64,000 bases of DNA from Cyclospora cayetanensis (GCF_002999335.1 NW_020312270.1:1-64000), one strand, 5' to 3'; positions 35,690 to 48,715 are shown, counted from the first letter of the stretch. Numbers and translations: made by a program. Notes: a model not told the origin generated them from the sequence alone.

Positions 35690-38600
35690 TGTAAAACAGA
35701 GCCACAAATCCCCCCGCAGGCAACCAGGTCCGCAGCAGCTCTTTCGTCAAATACTGAGAGCTGCAAGCAACTCCTGTGCAGTGTGCCACCAGCGCTCAAG
35801 GGTTCGACATTCAGCAGTTCTGCGCCTTCCATCAAATCCGCCGCCTTCACACGGGTCAGGAACCTCGGTAGAACAAGCAATGCATTGCTTCGAGGTAGGT
35901 TGGGATGGCAATTAGTCCTGGCCACCTGTCTACGAAAGATGCTATCTAGTCATCTCGTAAAACCTGCGGGTCAACCAAAAACAAATCTCTCGGCTCAACC
36001 ACAGCCAAGCGCCACTCATCCAAGCTCCGTGCTTGTAGCTCTTCAGCTTTGCGCATACACCCGCGTACACTATCCAGTTATTCTTTATGTCTCTACGTGG
36101 CTACGGTGAGTTGCTAATTCTGGACCTACGGGTCCAGGCTCCGATCGGAAAGCGATCCTCAGCGTATACAAGGGATGCGGGAGAGGAAGGAGTAGACGGG
36201 TGTATTGTTGAATTCTAAACGCCCTCAACACAGGAAAAGCCTCAAACTGAGCAAATGAATTTTTGCAAGCGTGGAGTCACATGAACTACAGAAGAATTCT
36301 ATTTGTGCACTTGGTCTGGTCATCTGGCGCGGAGTGGTTCGAAAATTGTCTTAGTACAGCCAGTGTGTAGGTAAGTTGTGAGGCAAGCCATAGAGCACCA
36401 AAGAAAGTCGGATTCCTATCCGTGAGGGCTCCTGGGGAATTCGTGTTTGGCATAGGCGAAAATCTTTAACGAATTTGTGTGATAGTACTGGATTAAAGGT
36501 TGGAATAAGCATATTTGCTGAGTCTGTCAACAACGGCGTACATGCTATCTTGACTCTTGACACCCGGCAGTCCATCAAGAAAGTCCAATCAGATGAAACT
36601 AAACCCTGGCATGGATTCGGAGGCCTTTGCAAGAATCCAGGTGTATAAAAATTTCCCAGTCTGAGCTACTGATATTCTGAAACAGGCAATGCATATTCTA
36701 TCCCTACTTTACTTGTCTGAGCCCTTCAGAACAATTACGGTTTCACCCGTGCAATGTGCGTCCCACCATGAGCCAAAAGAACGTAACCACTCGCTTTTCG
36801 CAAAACCACTAAAGAAGCCGGATGAATGGGTGCCGAAACCAATAATCACTTACTTTCGGTACACGCCCCTACCGACCAAATGCAATAGCGATTGGGCTGC
36901 GCATTAGCGAATCGCGGGGGCACTGCGAGAGTGCATCAGCGACACGTTCTTTAGCTCGTTAATAAGTTTCGTTGTAAAGTCGCCTGGCAGGGAGGACCAA
37001 GCCACCGAACGACTCTTGGATTGTCAGAGGCTTGAATACTCTTTGTTAAGTACACTAAAGACTGATGATCGGCTTGTAAAGCAAAGTGACCCCCATGCAA
37101 ATAATTTTCGCCTTTTCCACTCCCCACTACAGTGCGCTAAGCTGCTGTTTCCTCACTGGACACCGCTGCTTTTTTCGGGGAAGCGGCGAGATTGAAAAGT
37201 AATATTGTGGGGCTCCAAAAAACCTGTAGGCTGTTGGAAGGGACTAGCACCAACCGCTTCGTCAATGGTTTGCGCTGCTAGGAAGACGTGGAGTTCTTAA
37301 TCTAGCAGCGCAACTACTGGTGGAGCTACAAGGTGGCTGATAAGCGTCCTTGTTGCGACCTTGGCCTCCTATATCCAGGTCTTAGACGGAACCAAACACT
37401 TGCGCACCTTTTACGCAGCACTGCTTGTCCCTGAACAGCTGATCCACACCTAAGCACTATAGGGGTTCTTGACTCTTTCGGCTGAGTACCGAGACGTCGT
37501 CCATCTGTGCAGCCATCTACCCGTTCTTGATACTCTCATCAAACCACGATTGACTTGGCGCTGCAGCTCCGCTGAGACATCAACATGTTTAGCCGGCGTA
37601 CAGGTATACTCGATTGTGCAAGTGTGCAACATCGTTTTGTGCCTGCTCTTAGGGTGAAATGAAGACTTGTGAAAAAGAGCCTAGGAAAGTCACTTGTCTT
37701 ATAGGCTATTGATTCATGCAGCTGGTCTGATAACTCGTCAATATGAAGCACTAAGAAGTTACGCTTTGCACCAATCTTGTTGAGGGCCTTAAGGTGACGC
37801 ACATATGCCAAAGTCCGTCCTTTTTGAGCGCCAACATCCGGTTGTGCCCGATGGCGCTGGTCGATTCATGCACTTTGCCTTTTTTCAACCATTTACGGAC
37901 AATCCACTCAATACGTTTTCTATGCGCTACGGGCTTCGAAATGTTGCGAAATAGAGCTTAGGGCTGACCCTGGAACTAGCTCAAGACGGCGAGCTGGACG
38001 ACCAGTCACCGGCCAGCCCGCTGGCAGCTCGTCGCTGTTGAGCACATCCGCAACTTCCGCCTTGATGTTTTTCATTCTTGCTGTTTCTTTGTTAGACGCT
38101 CAATGCAATGTTCTACTAGCAAATATGTGAAAAGCTAGCTAGGAGATAATGCGTGCCCAGAACGACCTCAGGCCACATGTAGACTCGGCCTCGCCTTGCT
38201 GAAGTACCAGCTCTACCCCGACGTCTATTGAGTAAACGAACGTTGTTGAGGAAATCACAAGATAAATCTTCCTAGCACTTCCTGGCACGTTACCTTCGCA
38301 ATGCGAAGCTGTGGTAGCATTTGCAGCGTCGGACACCCACTCTCTTTCTCAGACTGTATTATGGTGCAGGGGCCCAGCGCATAGGTTACGAATAATTTTA
38401 AAAGGACAAGATTCCAGTTCGAGATGCCGTTCAATCGGCATAGCTTTGTGATTCATTGCATTCTGCCTCCTGTCAGCTGAATTGAGTCTCAGGGCAGGGA
38501 CTGCGCTAGCGGGTGAGCAAGCAGACTGCACTTCTTTGTCTCCTTGGATAAAGGTCCCCTTCACATCAGCTCCTAACCAAAGGTAATAGGATTGATCAAT

Positions 38601-39090
38601 GTGAGGTTGCATAAGCGCTGAAAGATCCCGTGGTGGGTCTCCAACTGCGGCTCTACCCCCTGCAGCCGCATTCACAGCTCTGCAGCCTGCGTGGACAACT
38701 TTCGGCTCCCGTGACACGCCTTCTCTGTTCGCCAAGCAGCCTGTTTCCGGTGTGGTGTCTCCCGTTGATTAATTGCTTAGAAGTTTTGGATGTGCTTGCA
38801 GCTCCAGATTACCAGAGCCGTCTTCCTACAATCGTAGCAGGTGCGCTGTTGGAGGCTGTCTGAATCTGCCTAGGAGTGCTGGTTTGCTCACCTAGTTTTG
38901 GTTCAACGTAGACTATAGGCTAGGCCAGGTTGGCGCACCCCCTCACATCCGTCACTTCTAGCCCCCCGTATGGCTCGTCATTTGTAGCCAAGAAAGCAGG
39001 AGTTGCTTTCATTTGCTCGCAAAGCCTCAATTAGTCCATCATGCGAAAGCCTAAACGGCCAATGGTTCAATTGCTGAGTCGCTGCCCATC
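35690..39090 (-). mobile_element. Degenerate Ty3/gypsy retroelement, copy B
   Basis: This is the same element as 10930-14460, in the same orientation. From 36712 to 39090 it is nearly identical to 12081-14460 with almost no net indels. From 35690 to 36700 the similarity drops to a level where only blocks such as CAGCTTTGCGCATACA and CCCGCAGGCAAC align. Collinearity stops abruptly after GAGTCGCTGCCCATCCT. The RT-like frame carries the same stops as copy A. Confidence 0.75.
37450..38050 (-). pseudogene. Reverse transcriptase fragment of the Ty3/gypsy element (copy B)
   Basis: The minus strand repeats the RT blocks of copy A: HLKALNKIGAKRN, LVLHIDELSDQLHES and MDDVSVLSR. The same in-frame TAG and TGA interrupt the segment after the PGSALSSIS motif. 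A few substitutions distinguish it (for example ELSDQ for EVSDK). It is a dead copy. Confidence 0.75.
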
Positions 39091-39789
39091 CTACGAACAC
39101 CTTATGCGGTACCTCGGAAATGCGATGTATACGACAGTGAAAAAGCACATATTCCTTTATGTTGTGGCTTTTGCGAGCCAGAGTTCTACATCTCCCGATA
39201 TATCAATAAAGTGATTGATTACCCTTATCCAACCTTTTCGTTTTTACCAAAGGTGGCGAATGTACTAACTCCTGCATCCAAAGACGGGCCAGAGACTCTG
39301 TGAAGGCTTGAACTGTGGTACTCTACCCAAGCAGAAGGCGTCCTCTACATCAATAAAGCCACCATTGAAGCGCTTCTCCCTGCAACAAAATGCGCCAGGA
39401 AACCCTTCTTCGTTAGATCTGCGGGATTTAACGCGAGGTGCATACAAAACGTGCGGATGAAATCTGTGAAATATTTGCCCATCCATACGGCCACCATACA
39501 TTCCTAGTCGGCACGACCAAATCGACACCTGCAAACAGCACGCGGTGTGCAGCCGTGGATCTCACTTGCCGAAGGGCTGTTTTCTCTTACGCCGCTACCA
39601 AAGAATATCATTTTTATGAACTGCCAAATGGACTGCATTAGAGTACGGCAGCTATTCGTGGGAAACCTGACACCCCACTGTATCCACAGCCAGTCTATGA
39701 ACAGCCAGCAAATGCATCTAGCAATGCAATGCTAACTACTGTCATGCCTTTCCTAAGGTATTCTCACAGATATATTTAGTTCTAGACTC

Positions 39790-40000
39790 AGAACAATCTT
39801 AATAGAAAGTTACAAAGTATCCTTCCAAAAGAGCTCCCTTTGTACACTGTCCGTGCCCCTTGGAGGTCCGATAGGAAGGGAGACAGCCAGCTAGGGTGCT
39901 GGTAGCTGCAGCCTCCATGCATTCCGAGAGCTCACAGCCAGTTGCATGTCGTATATACGACACAGGCAGGCAACATCGAGTCTCCATGTATCGATCTATA
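39790..40000 (+). repeat. Dispersed LTR-like repeat, copy 4
   Basis: The segment contains TCCAAAAGAGCTCCCTTTG, CCCCTTGGAGGTCCGATAGG and CACAGCCAGTTGCATGTCG, collinear with 9950-10190 and inverted relative to copies near 24 kb, 24.9 kb and 41.3 kb. It lies about 700 bases to the right of retroelement copy B, which would suit a 5' LTR of that minus-strand element, but the link is unproven. Confidence 0.5.
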
Positions 40001-41209
40001 AGTTCTTCGAAGCAAGTACGATATGCGAACAGATGAGCCGAGCTATCAGTTGAACAAAACTAGTGCAGTACTAAGTGTTTGGGTGTAGCTTAGCCCACTA
40101 CGAAAAGACCGAACCATGGAATTACGATCAGTCACGTTTGGCCTTGTTTTGAACCCGATGCTTTTGTCTTTTGGAATCAGCAGACTTTACGAGATGCACC
40201 AGTAAGTTACCAAGCAAAGAAAAATACAAGCATGTGGCTAAGACCATTTGCCCACCCTACCACGAATCAATACACTTCTTGCTCTATCGAGTTTCTCACA
40301 AAATTGGGGGTGGCACAAAACTATCAATATGGGATTTCTAAAGGTTTCAGAGCTTCCCTGACTATTCGCGGACTTGCCGCGCCTGCAATCTACCGGAGGC
40401 AAAGGATCCTCAGCGAGCCATAGAGATACTGAAAATCTAAGAGATATGGGTACTAAGGACACAATAGGCATAATGTTTTGGTAAAAGGGGTGAAAAATAT
40501 CAACATAAGCGTTTTATAGAGAAGCAGATGGGGGTCCTTGTTTCCTGCGGGAAGTTTTGCGTTTCTGCTTGTTTTACAGCACTTCTTGGCACAGACGGTA
40601 TTCCCCTCTTCCCTCGATAACAGTCATTAGGCGACGCATGGTCTACCTAAAAAGACAACTCTCAACTATGAGTATTGCTTTAAAACTTTTCAAAATTATT
40701 AGTGTCAAGGTGTTCATTGCGCTAGATTTATGCGGAGATACTCTCAGGTATGTTAACCTTGCATTCTTCCTTATGCTTTCTTTACGGTATTGAAATAGGT
40801 GATGATAGTACGTGCGCTGGCTGAAACTGCAGACAGGAATTGCCTTTTAAAGCGCGAAGGCGCTGCTGAACGAGTTTACGTTTGGATTTCCGTCACATAC
40901 TTGACTTCCTTTTGTTGCATGATGGCCCAAATATTGCAGCGCTTCGATGAATGTCGATCACTGAGCCGCCGATATCGTGCTGCTGGGCTGCGTATGTCAT
41001 TCTTTTGCTGCCTTTCACGCAGTTTGTCTCGATGTACATGTGGGGAACAAGTGAGAGCGCTTCTTGAAACGGAGGGGCGATGAGCAGGCCAATAGACTGG
41101 GCTAACTTACACTTAGACACCTTCTACTACACTAGTTATATTTAGCAAAGAATGAGTTAGGAATTGATCAATTGGCCTGTTTGTTCATTTATTTATTGGA
41201 ACACAGGGT

Positions 41210-41400
41210 GCTGTCAGCTACATACGAGCAGGCGCAAAGTGTACGTGTGCATTGGATGCTGTGTCCAACTAGCTGCAAATGCTTGGAGTGCTTATAGAGT
41301 GCAGCTAAACACACCTAATCAGTCCCTCTGCCATGCCTTAGGAACTCTGAAGGATGCGGGCAGGGAGGGAAGTAAGCTGTTTTTGGAATCTGTCAAGTCG
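41210..41400 (-). repeat. Dispersed LTR-like repeat, copy 5 (inverted)
   Basis: The plus strand reads GTACGTGTGCATTGGATGCTG, CCAACTAGCTGCAAATGCTTGG, then GGCAGGGAGGGAAG. The reverse complement resembles AACAGCTAGTTGCACATAGC at 10110 closely. It is in inverted orientation to copy 4, about 1.3 kb away. Confidence 0.5.
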
Positions 41401-42243
41401 CATCGCAGCTTTCTCGTTACATTGCAGGCAAACATAAGGGTGGCACCACATGCTGATATTAGATATTGCAGCAACAGCAGTCACCCACATACAACTCTTG
41501 ATAAAGGAGTTTAGTATCTACATCGTATCGGATGCAAATATACTAATGCTGCCTGACGCGTCGATAGAACTTTCACCGCCCATTTCCTCGAAAATCGGAG
41601 CACAAGTCCAAGTTATTCAATGCCCACATTTATGGCATCAAATAAAATATTATCTTCAAGCATTGCTGCTGGGTAGTGCACGTGGGCCAGCCATCCGACC
41701 ACACGTCTGACTTCTGGTGGGGCTGCGAGGGGCTGGGAAAAAATGCACGCCAAAAAACCTGCATTAAGGTCGAAGAAGATCCCTTGTAGTGATTTGTGTT
41801 TTTAAAAAGGTGCAATATATTGTACGAGCTATACCGCTACTTCAAGGTCCCTTGCTGTACGGACGCCAAGTGCCTGGCATGCATCCGTGGACGTTTGGCA
41901 TAAATGGTATTGTTTCGCTCCTGCATTCAGCGTTTTTGCTGCATTGAGAATTCACGCTTGTAGTGAATTTTGCTGATTGGGGTTAGCATTAGGATTAATT
42001 GCGCAGTATACGGAGGTTTGCTCCCATCACAGGGAACCTTCACCAGGGCGCGCCAATCTCTCCAACCTATTTTTTGCGTCAGTTTGCTCCATGGTTGTGC
42101 AGCCTTTACGTCATATAACTAGAAAGTATCCATGATAAGGCTGGAAACTGTGGGGGCTTAAATGACTACGCACTGTGCACGAGGGTTTATTGCGGACTGT
42201 TCGTTTTTGCCAATGCTTCTCCTGCACGTGTCTTCAGGATAAA

Positions 42244-43897
42244 ATGCATCGCGTTGACGATGAGCTCACCGTCGGGCGGAAGGTTTACGTTGGTAGGCGT
42301 GGGCTTGCTGTAGATCACTGATTGGACAGGGCACCGCCTTTGAAATAGGGTGAAAGTGCAATACTACGGGTTGGCATCGCTCTTTCTTTGCAGGAAATTT
42401 GGACCCCGAGACCACCTCTTCAGAGCTTGACGAAGTATTCCGACGTTATGGGAAACTGAGTAATATTTGGGTAGCGCGGAACCCTCCCGGATTTGCATTT
42501 GTAGTGAGCTCGTATATCTGTGACAGGGCCGGACTGCAGCATACAAGACCGAGGTGCATTCAGGCCCAGGGTACTTCTTAGTGGTTGCATGATAATATCA
42601 GTGGCACATATGTTGGTAGCAAGATTTGTATCTGGATCTTTACTTGTTTTGGCGTGACACTCAGACATTCGAGGATGCACGCGACGCCCGAGACGCGGTC
42701 GAGGCGACAGACGGCATTTTGCATCGCGAGAAGTAGTGAGCCACTATCGTGTCTTTCAGTGGAGGAATGCGTATAATTAGTGGCAACTTGAGTCTGGACA
42801 ACTGCATGCGAAGGTGCCTCTGGTTGTAGGCTCGCCGCGTCACTGCGTATCGCCTCTGCTAACCTCCATTTACGGGCCTATGATGGTCTGGGGTTTGCGG
42901 GCGCTACCCCAGACCAAAATCATTAAGACATCCATCCTTGCCCTACTGTCCTTTATTCTCCTCTGCGTCTGCGCTGCGACTTGGCTGTCGGGTAAACCGG
43001 TTGAACGCGGCTGCCGTACATGTGCATCCCGTTTCCCTGACCGTAATGTGATGTTTTATCTTTGGGGGTTCTTGCCGTTGCTGCGTTGCGTGTAAGGTGA
43101 TTGTTACTGCTGACGACGCGCGCCGTCTGTATGACCGGCGTGTTGTATTTCTTCACCGCAAATTCGCCAACTTAGCGCTGGCTACGGGAAGGAAGGCAAA
43201 GGCCGATAACTGAGGTGCAAATGTGAAGGGTGTCTTCCTGTCAAGGTGTATGATGTGCAGCCTTCGCGTGGAAATAGCAAAAGGTCCGGGTGCCAAAGGA
43301 CGCCGACCAAGCCCAGGGTCAAGGAGGCGCCGGGGGTCTCCTGACGGCATAAGGGGCCGTGATTATCGGCGCAGGTTAGTTAAGCGGAAATTTTGGTCTG
43401 TTCTCCCCGGAATTCCACTGCAGCTAGAGTGCGTGCGAACAGTGACGTGTGTCACCCTGCCTTCTGGTTTGTATTTTGGGATGTGCGCGCTAGCTGCAAG
43501 TTCGTGAAAGAGGCATTTATGGCTATGCGATGAGTGGTTGTACACCTGCAGTCCCGGTTACAGCAGTGAGGGGAGCGAATACAATGACCATCACGGTCGA
43601 AGAGGCCGTAGTCGCAGCCGCAGCGGCGATCGGAGACGGTCCTACAGGTATTGCGCTAGCTGAAAGGCTGCCAAGAGAGACCACGCATTTTGTCCCAAGG
43701 TTGTATCACCGTTATAGTGTTATAGAGGACTGGTCGCTGGGTATTCCTACGGGTTGTAAAGGCGGGATGTGTGCTAGCCAGGTAGTTGTGTGCATCTAGT
43801 TTTGTTTTGTGAGTGCGTGTCTGTGCTTTTTAGCCCCCGTCGTCGTAACTATTCAGATGATGAGCGCGATTTCAGAGCATCCAGGGGGAGGAGATAG
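42244..43897 (+). CDS. SR-type splicing factor (one RRM plus RS domain)
   Basis: SR proteins bind exonic enhancers and recruit the spliceosome; they act in the nucleus. Six exons join in frame: 42244-42292, 42394-42503, 42665-42732, 43261-43374, 43567-43647 and 43834-43897, giving 161 residues. The N-terminal RRM is complete, with RNP2 (KVYVGNL), RNP1-like GFAFVTFED, and the end of the fold at LRVEIAKGPG. The C-terminus is basic and RS-rich (RRGRSRSRSGDRRRSYSPRR). Length and layout resemble small SRSF3/SRSF7-type proteins; no CCHC zinc knuckle is visible. ATG at 42244 (MHRVDDELTVG) is the first in frame and places the RRM directly at the N-terminus, as in the family. Intron 3 (528 bases) contains a chance ORF that I disregard. 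Confidence 0.92.
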
Positions 43898-46331
43898 GCG
43901 TCTTCTCCCAGGAGACAGCAGGAGGCAACGCGTTTTTGCTCACGGCTTATCTTCTGTTGCCTTGAAAAATGACACTGGCTGCCAGAGCGTTTGCGCAGCC
44001 CCTTACGGAATAGCATTAGCTGTTTGTTTTCGAAACGCAGAGTTAGTGGGGGTTGCGGCGCCCGTGACGAAGCGGAAACTCTCTGTAGTGCTTAGAGTGG
44101 GGGAGGGACGTCACTACGTGCAGTGTCTGCAGCTTTCGGCACCAGCATGGAACAGGGGGAGGAGGGAGGGGGCTCGAAGGGGGCTGACTGAAAAGCGCAG
44201 TCAACTTGCCCCTTTGGCCACTTGGAGGTATTATTAGTACGTTGGTGTTCTGTGCGGGGAACTGACAATAGTCCCACCGCGCAGTGTATCAAACTGAAAA
44301 GGCCTTTCGTACCTTCTGCCGATGTTGGCACTTATCAAGAATCGTTTATGTATACGGTCCCGTGATGGTCGTCTCTCAAGATTCCTGTGCTCCTGGGGTG
44401 TTGTAGCTGGCCCCTTCTTGGTCGTCCAGTCAAGAGAAGTAGGACAAAGCGGCTGCCAGGAACAGCCTTTCGGCTTAGGGGGTGCTACGGCGTCGATAAC
44501 AATAACTGATGCACAAAATTTGGCAACTCCAATTGCATGGCAAGAGGCACCGATGCGAGGCCTCCCAGGCCCCCCCTTTTGCGGTTAACGCTGCAACGCA
44601 CACGAACAAAGCCCACGCTACTTATATCCCTGCCTTTTTCTGCACTTCTTTGTTAGGAATGGAGAAGCCGTCAACAGCGGCAGTCTGAATAAGGCCGGGG
44701 AGGAACGGGGAGGCGCCAAGGATAGGCGTTCTTTAGCTTTAGTCTGAAAGTGACATTGAGGAATTAAGTTTCATTAGTTGGACCTATGTGAACTATGAAG
44801 TTGAAGTGTGTTGATTTACTTACAGCTATAATTTCAGACTGGTTCAGATTAAGCAAACCTTTGTTTTAGGTGAGTTGATCGTGAAACATGTGGGCCCTCG
44901 TCGATTGGGCCTTGCCAGCCACCAGAAATTACGCACTAAATGCAACCCACAATTTCATCACCACAGCAACAAGGCAAAATTTGATTCCTTTGCCTGTAAA
45001 ACATCCTTCGAAGATCCTAGTCTCGTGTAAACCTCCAACGGCTCTGTTGCCTTCTTTCGGGGCTCCACCGTATCCTACCTGAATATTGGCCTTTTCATGA
45101 GAACTACAATACAGACAAACCCAAGTGTCAGTCATTGAGTCTGCAGCCTGCTACACTGATGAAGCTGTTCTTCCCTGGACCCTAGTATTCAGGCACCCTT
45201 CACGCGGCCGCCAAGGAACGTGGGGCCTTTTACCCTCGGCAAATGCTTCAATGCGGATGTTGCCGATAACGATTGGACGCCTGAGACTGCTGCCAAAGGT
45301 CGCGGGCACAAACGCCTACCCAGTGCCTGGTAGCTTGAGGAGACCTAGCCAAAGGCCGACCCAACAATTAGGCACCGAGACACGGTACGTTGTAGGAACA
45401 GAAGTTATGCGGAGACATTGCTCTCAAAGGCAGATACTGAACCCTGCCTGCCATTCCTCAGAAAAATGAAGAAAGGAAAGCGGGACTCGCAACTTACTTC
45501 ATAGGCAACTGCGCGCTGCATGACACAGTGAACCAGGCAATACACCCAGAGACGCCCAGCAGCATAGCAGCGTCCGAAGAAACCTAAGCAAAGCCCTACT
45601 CCCCACTGCGAGATCTTCCCAGGTACAATCTCAATAAAGTGAAAGAGAGCTCATTAAAATCCGAGATCAGAGGCGAAAGCTTGTCTACGACCGACATTAC
45701 ATCTACCAGATTTGCTGAGATCGGTGCACGCGAAGGAGCAGGAGTACAGGACGCACCAAGTACGATTACTTCGGAACAAGCGAAATTTAAAAGGGCGACA
45801 GGTAGAACGCTACATCCACAGCTGCCAAACATTTAGTAGAACGGAAGTATCCATGCAAGTGGGGTCTAATACCCCATAAAATGCTGATGCGTTAGACTAC
45901 CTGTGTACTCGTTCCCCATGTACTGGTGTGGTTGCAAGGAATATCTTTTTTAAAGATGCCTAGGACCTTCTAGTGCGCCTGTGCTGCAGTGAGTGCAGGG
46001 TTATCTCAGCAGAGCACATTGCATCCTCAGGAAATTAGCGACACAACTGGAAGCTCCTCACAACGCGTAACGCGTTTGTTGCAGAAACAATGCGGCTCTT
46101 GTTGGTCATCAGCGCAAAAAATTATGCGCCAAAAGTAAGCTTTCAATGTCCATCGTGGCAGGTATGAGTCTGTGGACTGCAATAATAGATCCCTGAAGCA
46201 AAAGTATTGAGATAACAAGAGTGTCACAGTTTGTGCTTTTTGCGACCAGTTGCCCACATACAGCATGTTTTGTCATCCATAGGTGCAGGCCAGCTAGCGC
46301 GTGCCTTGCCCTTCACCCATATGCTCGTGCA
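43898..46331. other. Gap between SR gene and pseudouridine synthase relative
   Basis: No complete gene was recognised. ORFs at 43809-44237 and 45125-45469 are short, Arg-rich and without recognisable motifs. An unplaced N-terminal exon of the RluA-like gene probably lies in the right part, since its first readable exon begins after a splice acceptor near 46330 with no Met. Confidence 0.5.
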
Positions 46332-48715
46332 GGCTCACTGCGGAGGAGCGGCAGCGGCGCGCGCGCATACCCAGGGGGCCACGGCTCGAGCAAGAAAAGC
46401 GCCTCTTTTTTCCCTGCAGAGGTGAAAAACCTGACGCATTTGTAAGCTTGGGCAGCTGCGCAGAGGACTCAAGGACACCTTGGCCAGCTAACAAGAAGCT
46501 AGTGCTATTTGCAGACGAGGATTTCATCGCGATTAACAAGCCATCTGGTGTAGCTCCCGAGAGTCTAGCCGTACGCATAGGCACATGCCTCTGCAGTTCT
46601 AATCCCAAGACACAAATCAACGCCTATGCCCTGTACATTGCATACTCCCTTGATCCTGGAGAATGCTCTAGGTACGGCGTGTTCCGTTCGTAGGAGGCGC
46701 TGCCATGCTGTGGTTACCAGACAACGCTCCGTATTCACCTCACTGGCAGAAAGTTCACTGTATTCAACAATTTGTAGAGAGTTGTATCTGCGGATGTCTC
46801 TGAATGTGCCGCAGCACCAGCTACCCAAGTTATTGAATACCAGCCCGTATACACCCGCATTTTCAAAAGAAGTTTCAGAAGTACGTGAAATGGCCTCGTC
46901 CTCTTGAGCTTCTGCTTTTACACAAAACCATGCGCTCTGGTTTTTGGAGCTAACCTTTTTTGAAAGGGGCAATCTAGCGCTCGCCCGAGGAGCAGCAACA
47001 GTACTGGCCAGGGGGGGGCGCAAAGAAATAGTTGACTGACCGTATATATTCAAGCTCAGTAGCTGCTTTAGTCTGTGTATTAAGACATACTGACAGGGCC
47101 TACCTGATTCTCTGAAACGGACATATGCCTTCAAAATGAGCTAAATATTTCTGGGGTCATTTTCGCAGTATCATTAGCTCAGGAAGGTGTGAGGGCTGCT
47201 GCTGCAACGGATTTTCTGGTTGTGTCTTGAGCACATCAGTCTAGAGCTCGTATTTTTGGTGGAGTGTCTGTGTAACGCAGGTGCCTACGGTGGTAGTTCA
47301 CGGTGGCCACTGCAGCGGAGCGGTTCTATTCTGCCGCAGTCGCGCAGGAGCGGCGATCTTTCGCAAGGCTATAGCACAGTACGCCTTTCCTTTGCATGTT
47401 ATTGTCGAGCGAATGTGGCTCTCTCTCATGCCACCTCTCCTGATCGTAAAGCTGAGCCACAGGGGGATGCTCTCTTTTGTACCACTAGTGTAAGGCCATG
47501 GAGAAAGGCGTGGGGTGCGTGCAGGGGAGGCTCTGGGACCCAGCAGTTACTGGCGATCGTAGAAGGACCTCCTCCTGGCCGAAGCGGGGTTGTAAAGATC
47601 CCTCTGCGCTATGACAAGGTTTGGCATCATGTGCTTGCCACAGCGCTAGGCTCCATCCTTTTTTTCCTGCATGCTCATTGCACTTAATTTTTGTACTTTG
47701 TTTACATCGTTTGCTTATGAGGGCCGCCCTGACGGGTTTTCGCGTGTTTTGTGGACCTAACAGGCGCTAGGTGCTGCCATCCCATGTGCACTCCACTTGG
47801 GCGGTTCCGCTGCTCTCACAAACTGGACCCTTTTGGGCACTGCAAAGTGTCCTAGCGGCCATAGAGACGACACTATCAACACTGACAGCTACAATCTCGG
47901 TCGAAGCGTCTTATTACTCCTTCTAGAAACGGATTTGGGAGGTATTCCCGATCAAATTCGTGCTCACTGTGCTTTTGGTAAGGCTGTTGCTACGTCATGA
48001 GCTGTCTGGGGGTAGCTGCATCAGGTGCAGGTTGAACTCTACATTTACTCTTTATTTTGAAAAATTTAGTATCCCTAGCGGGGGCCCATGTCGGTGTTGC
48101 TAGGACAAAGATGACTTCTCTCAACATACTTATCAGAATGCAAGGAAGGGTTCCTAGGTTTCATAGTGCTAAAAGGAATGTGTTACATTGCTTGGTGTCT
48201 GGTAGCCTAGGTTTTTGCTTAAATTTCTGTGGATTGACTTTCCTCAAATTTTAATGCTTCGTTCTCATTTAGGACTTCAGTGTCCACTCAAAGGAGACAA
48301 GCTGTACATGAGGATCCTGCACGGCTGGCGCCAGGCACAAGGCCATCACGCAGACCCAATAGGAAGTAGATCTTCACTGCTTCCATTCTTGAAGGGGTCG
48401 ACGCAGAAAACGAGATGCCTTGTGCTGCCGCAGCATGTCAGGAGGATATGTTGGAAGACATTTGCAGGTGAATTTCCTCACAATTCCAAAAAGCAACACT
48501 TTCAAGTTCACCCTATCATAGCCAGCCCTCAAGCTGGGCCGCTACCCTTGCCCAAGCCGCTAACCCTTACTTTAAAGCTTTTCCTGGAGATCTGTGATCC
48601 ACTCAGGACGACACGTGACAGTACTCGCACCCGTAGGGAGCCATTTGCTCGCCGAGTTAGAAGCTTTGGGCTTTGGCGAGTTTGTGAAAGGACAGCGGTG
48701 AGAATGGGAGAATAG
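46332..48715 (+). CDS. RluA-family pseudouridine synthase relative lacking the HRLD motif
   Basis: RluA-type enzymes isomerise uridine in rRNA, tRNA or snRNA. Readable exons: about 46332-46570, 47281-47378, 47525-47618, 47764-47977 and 48273-48715; the last four join in perfect phase. Family motifs seen: LVLFADEDFIAINKPSGV, SGAVLFCRSRAGAA, LLAIVEGPPPGRSGVVKIPL, NWTLLG, SVLLLLLET followed by DQIRAHCAFG, and CPLKGDKLY. The active-site loop normally reads HRLDxxTSG, with the Asp essential; here it reads VVHGGHCSG, two residues shorter and without the Asp. A possible extra exon at about 46796-46882 would fill part of the gap before this motif. The C-terminus carries an extension rich in Arg and Pro. 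The start codon was not found, so the 5' end is incomplete. Confidence 0.8.

Larger units (their letters stand above)
33554..42243. other. Gene-poor stretch with retroelement copy B
   Basis: No host gene was recognised. The possible first exon of the MFS gene should lie at the left end. The retroelement copy (35690-39090) and two dispersed repeats (39790-40000, 41210-41400) are listed separately. The rest consists of short ORFs with no similarity I can name. Confidence 0.6.

Noticed and set aside
43090..43212. Short ORF containing DDARRLYDRRVVFLHRKF inside SR intron 3
   Set aside because: The SR exons on both sides join perfectly without it and it would break the RRM. No independent family match.
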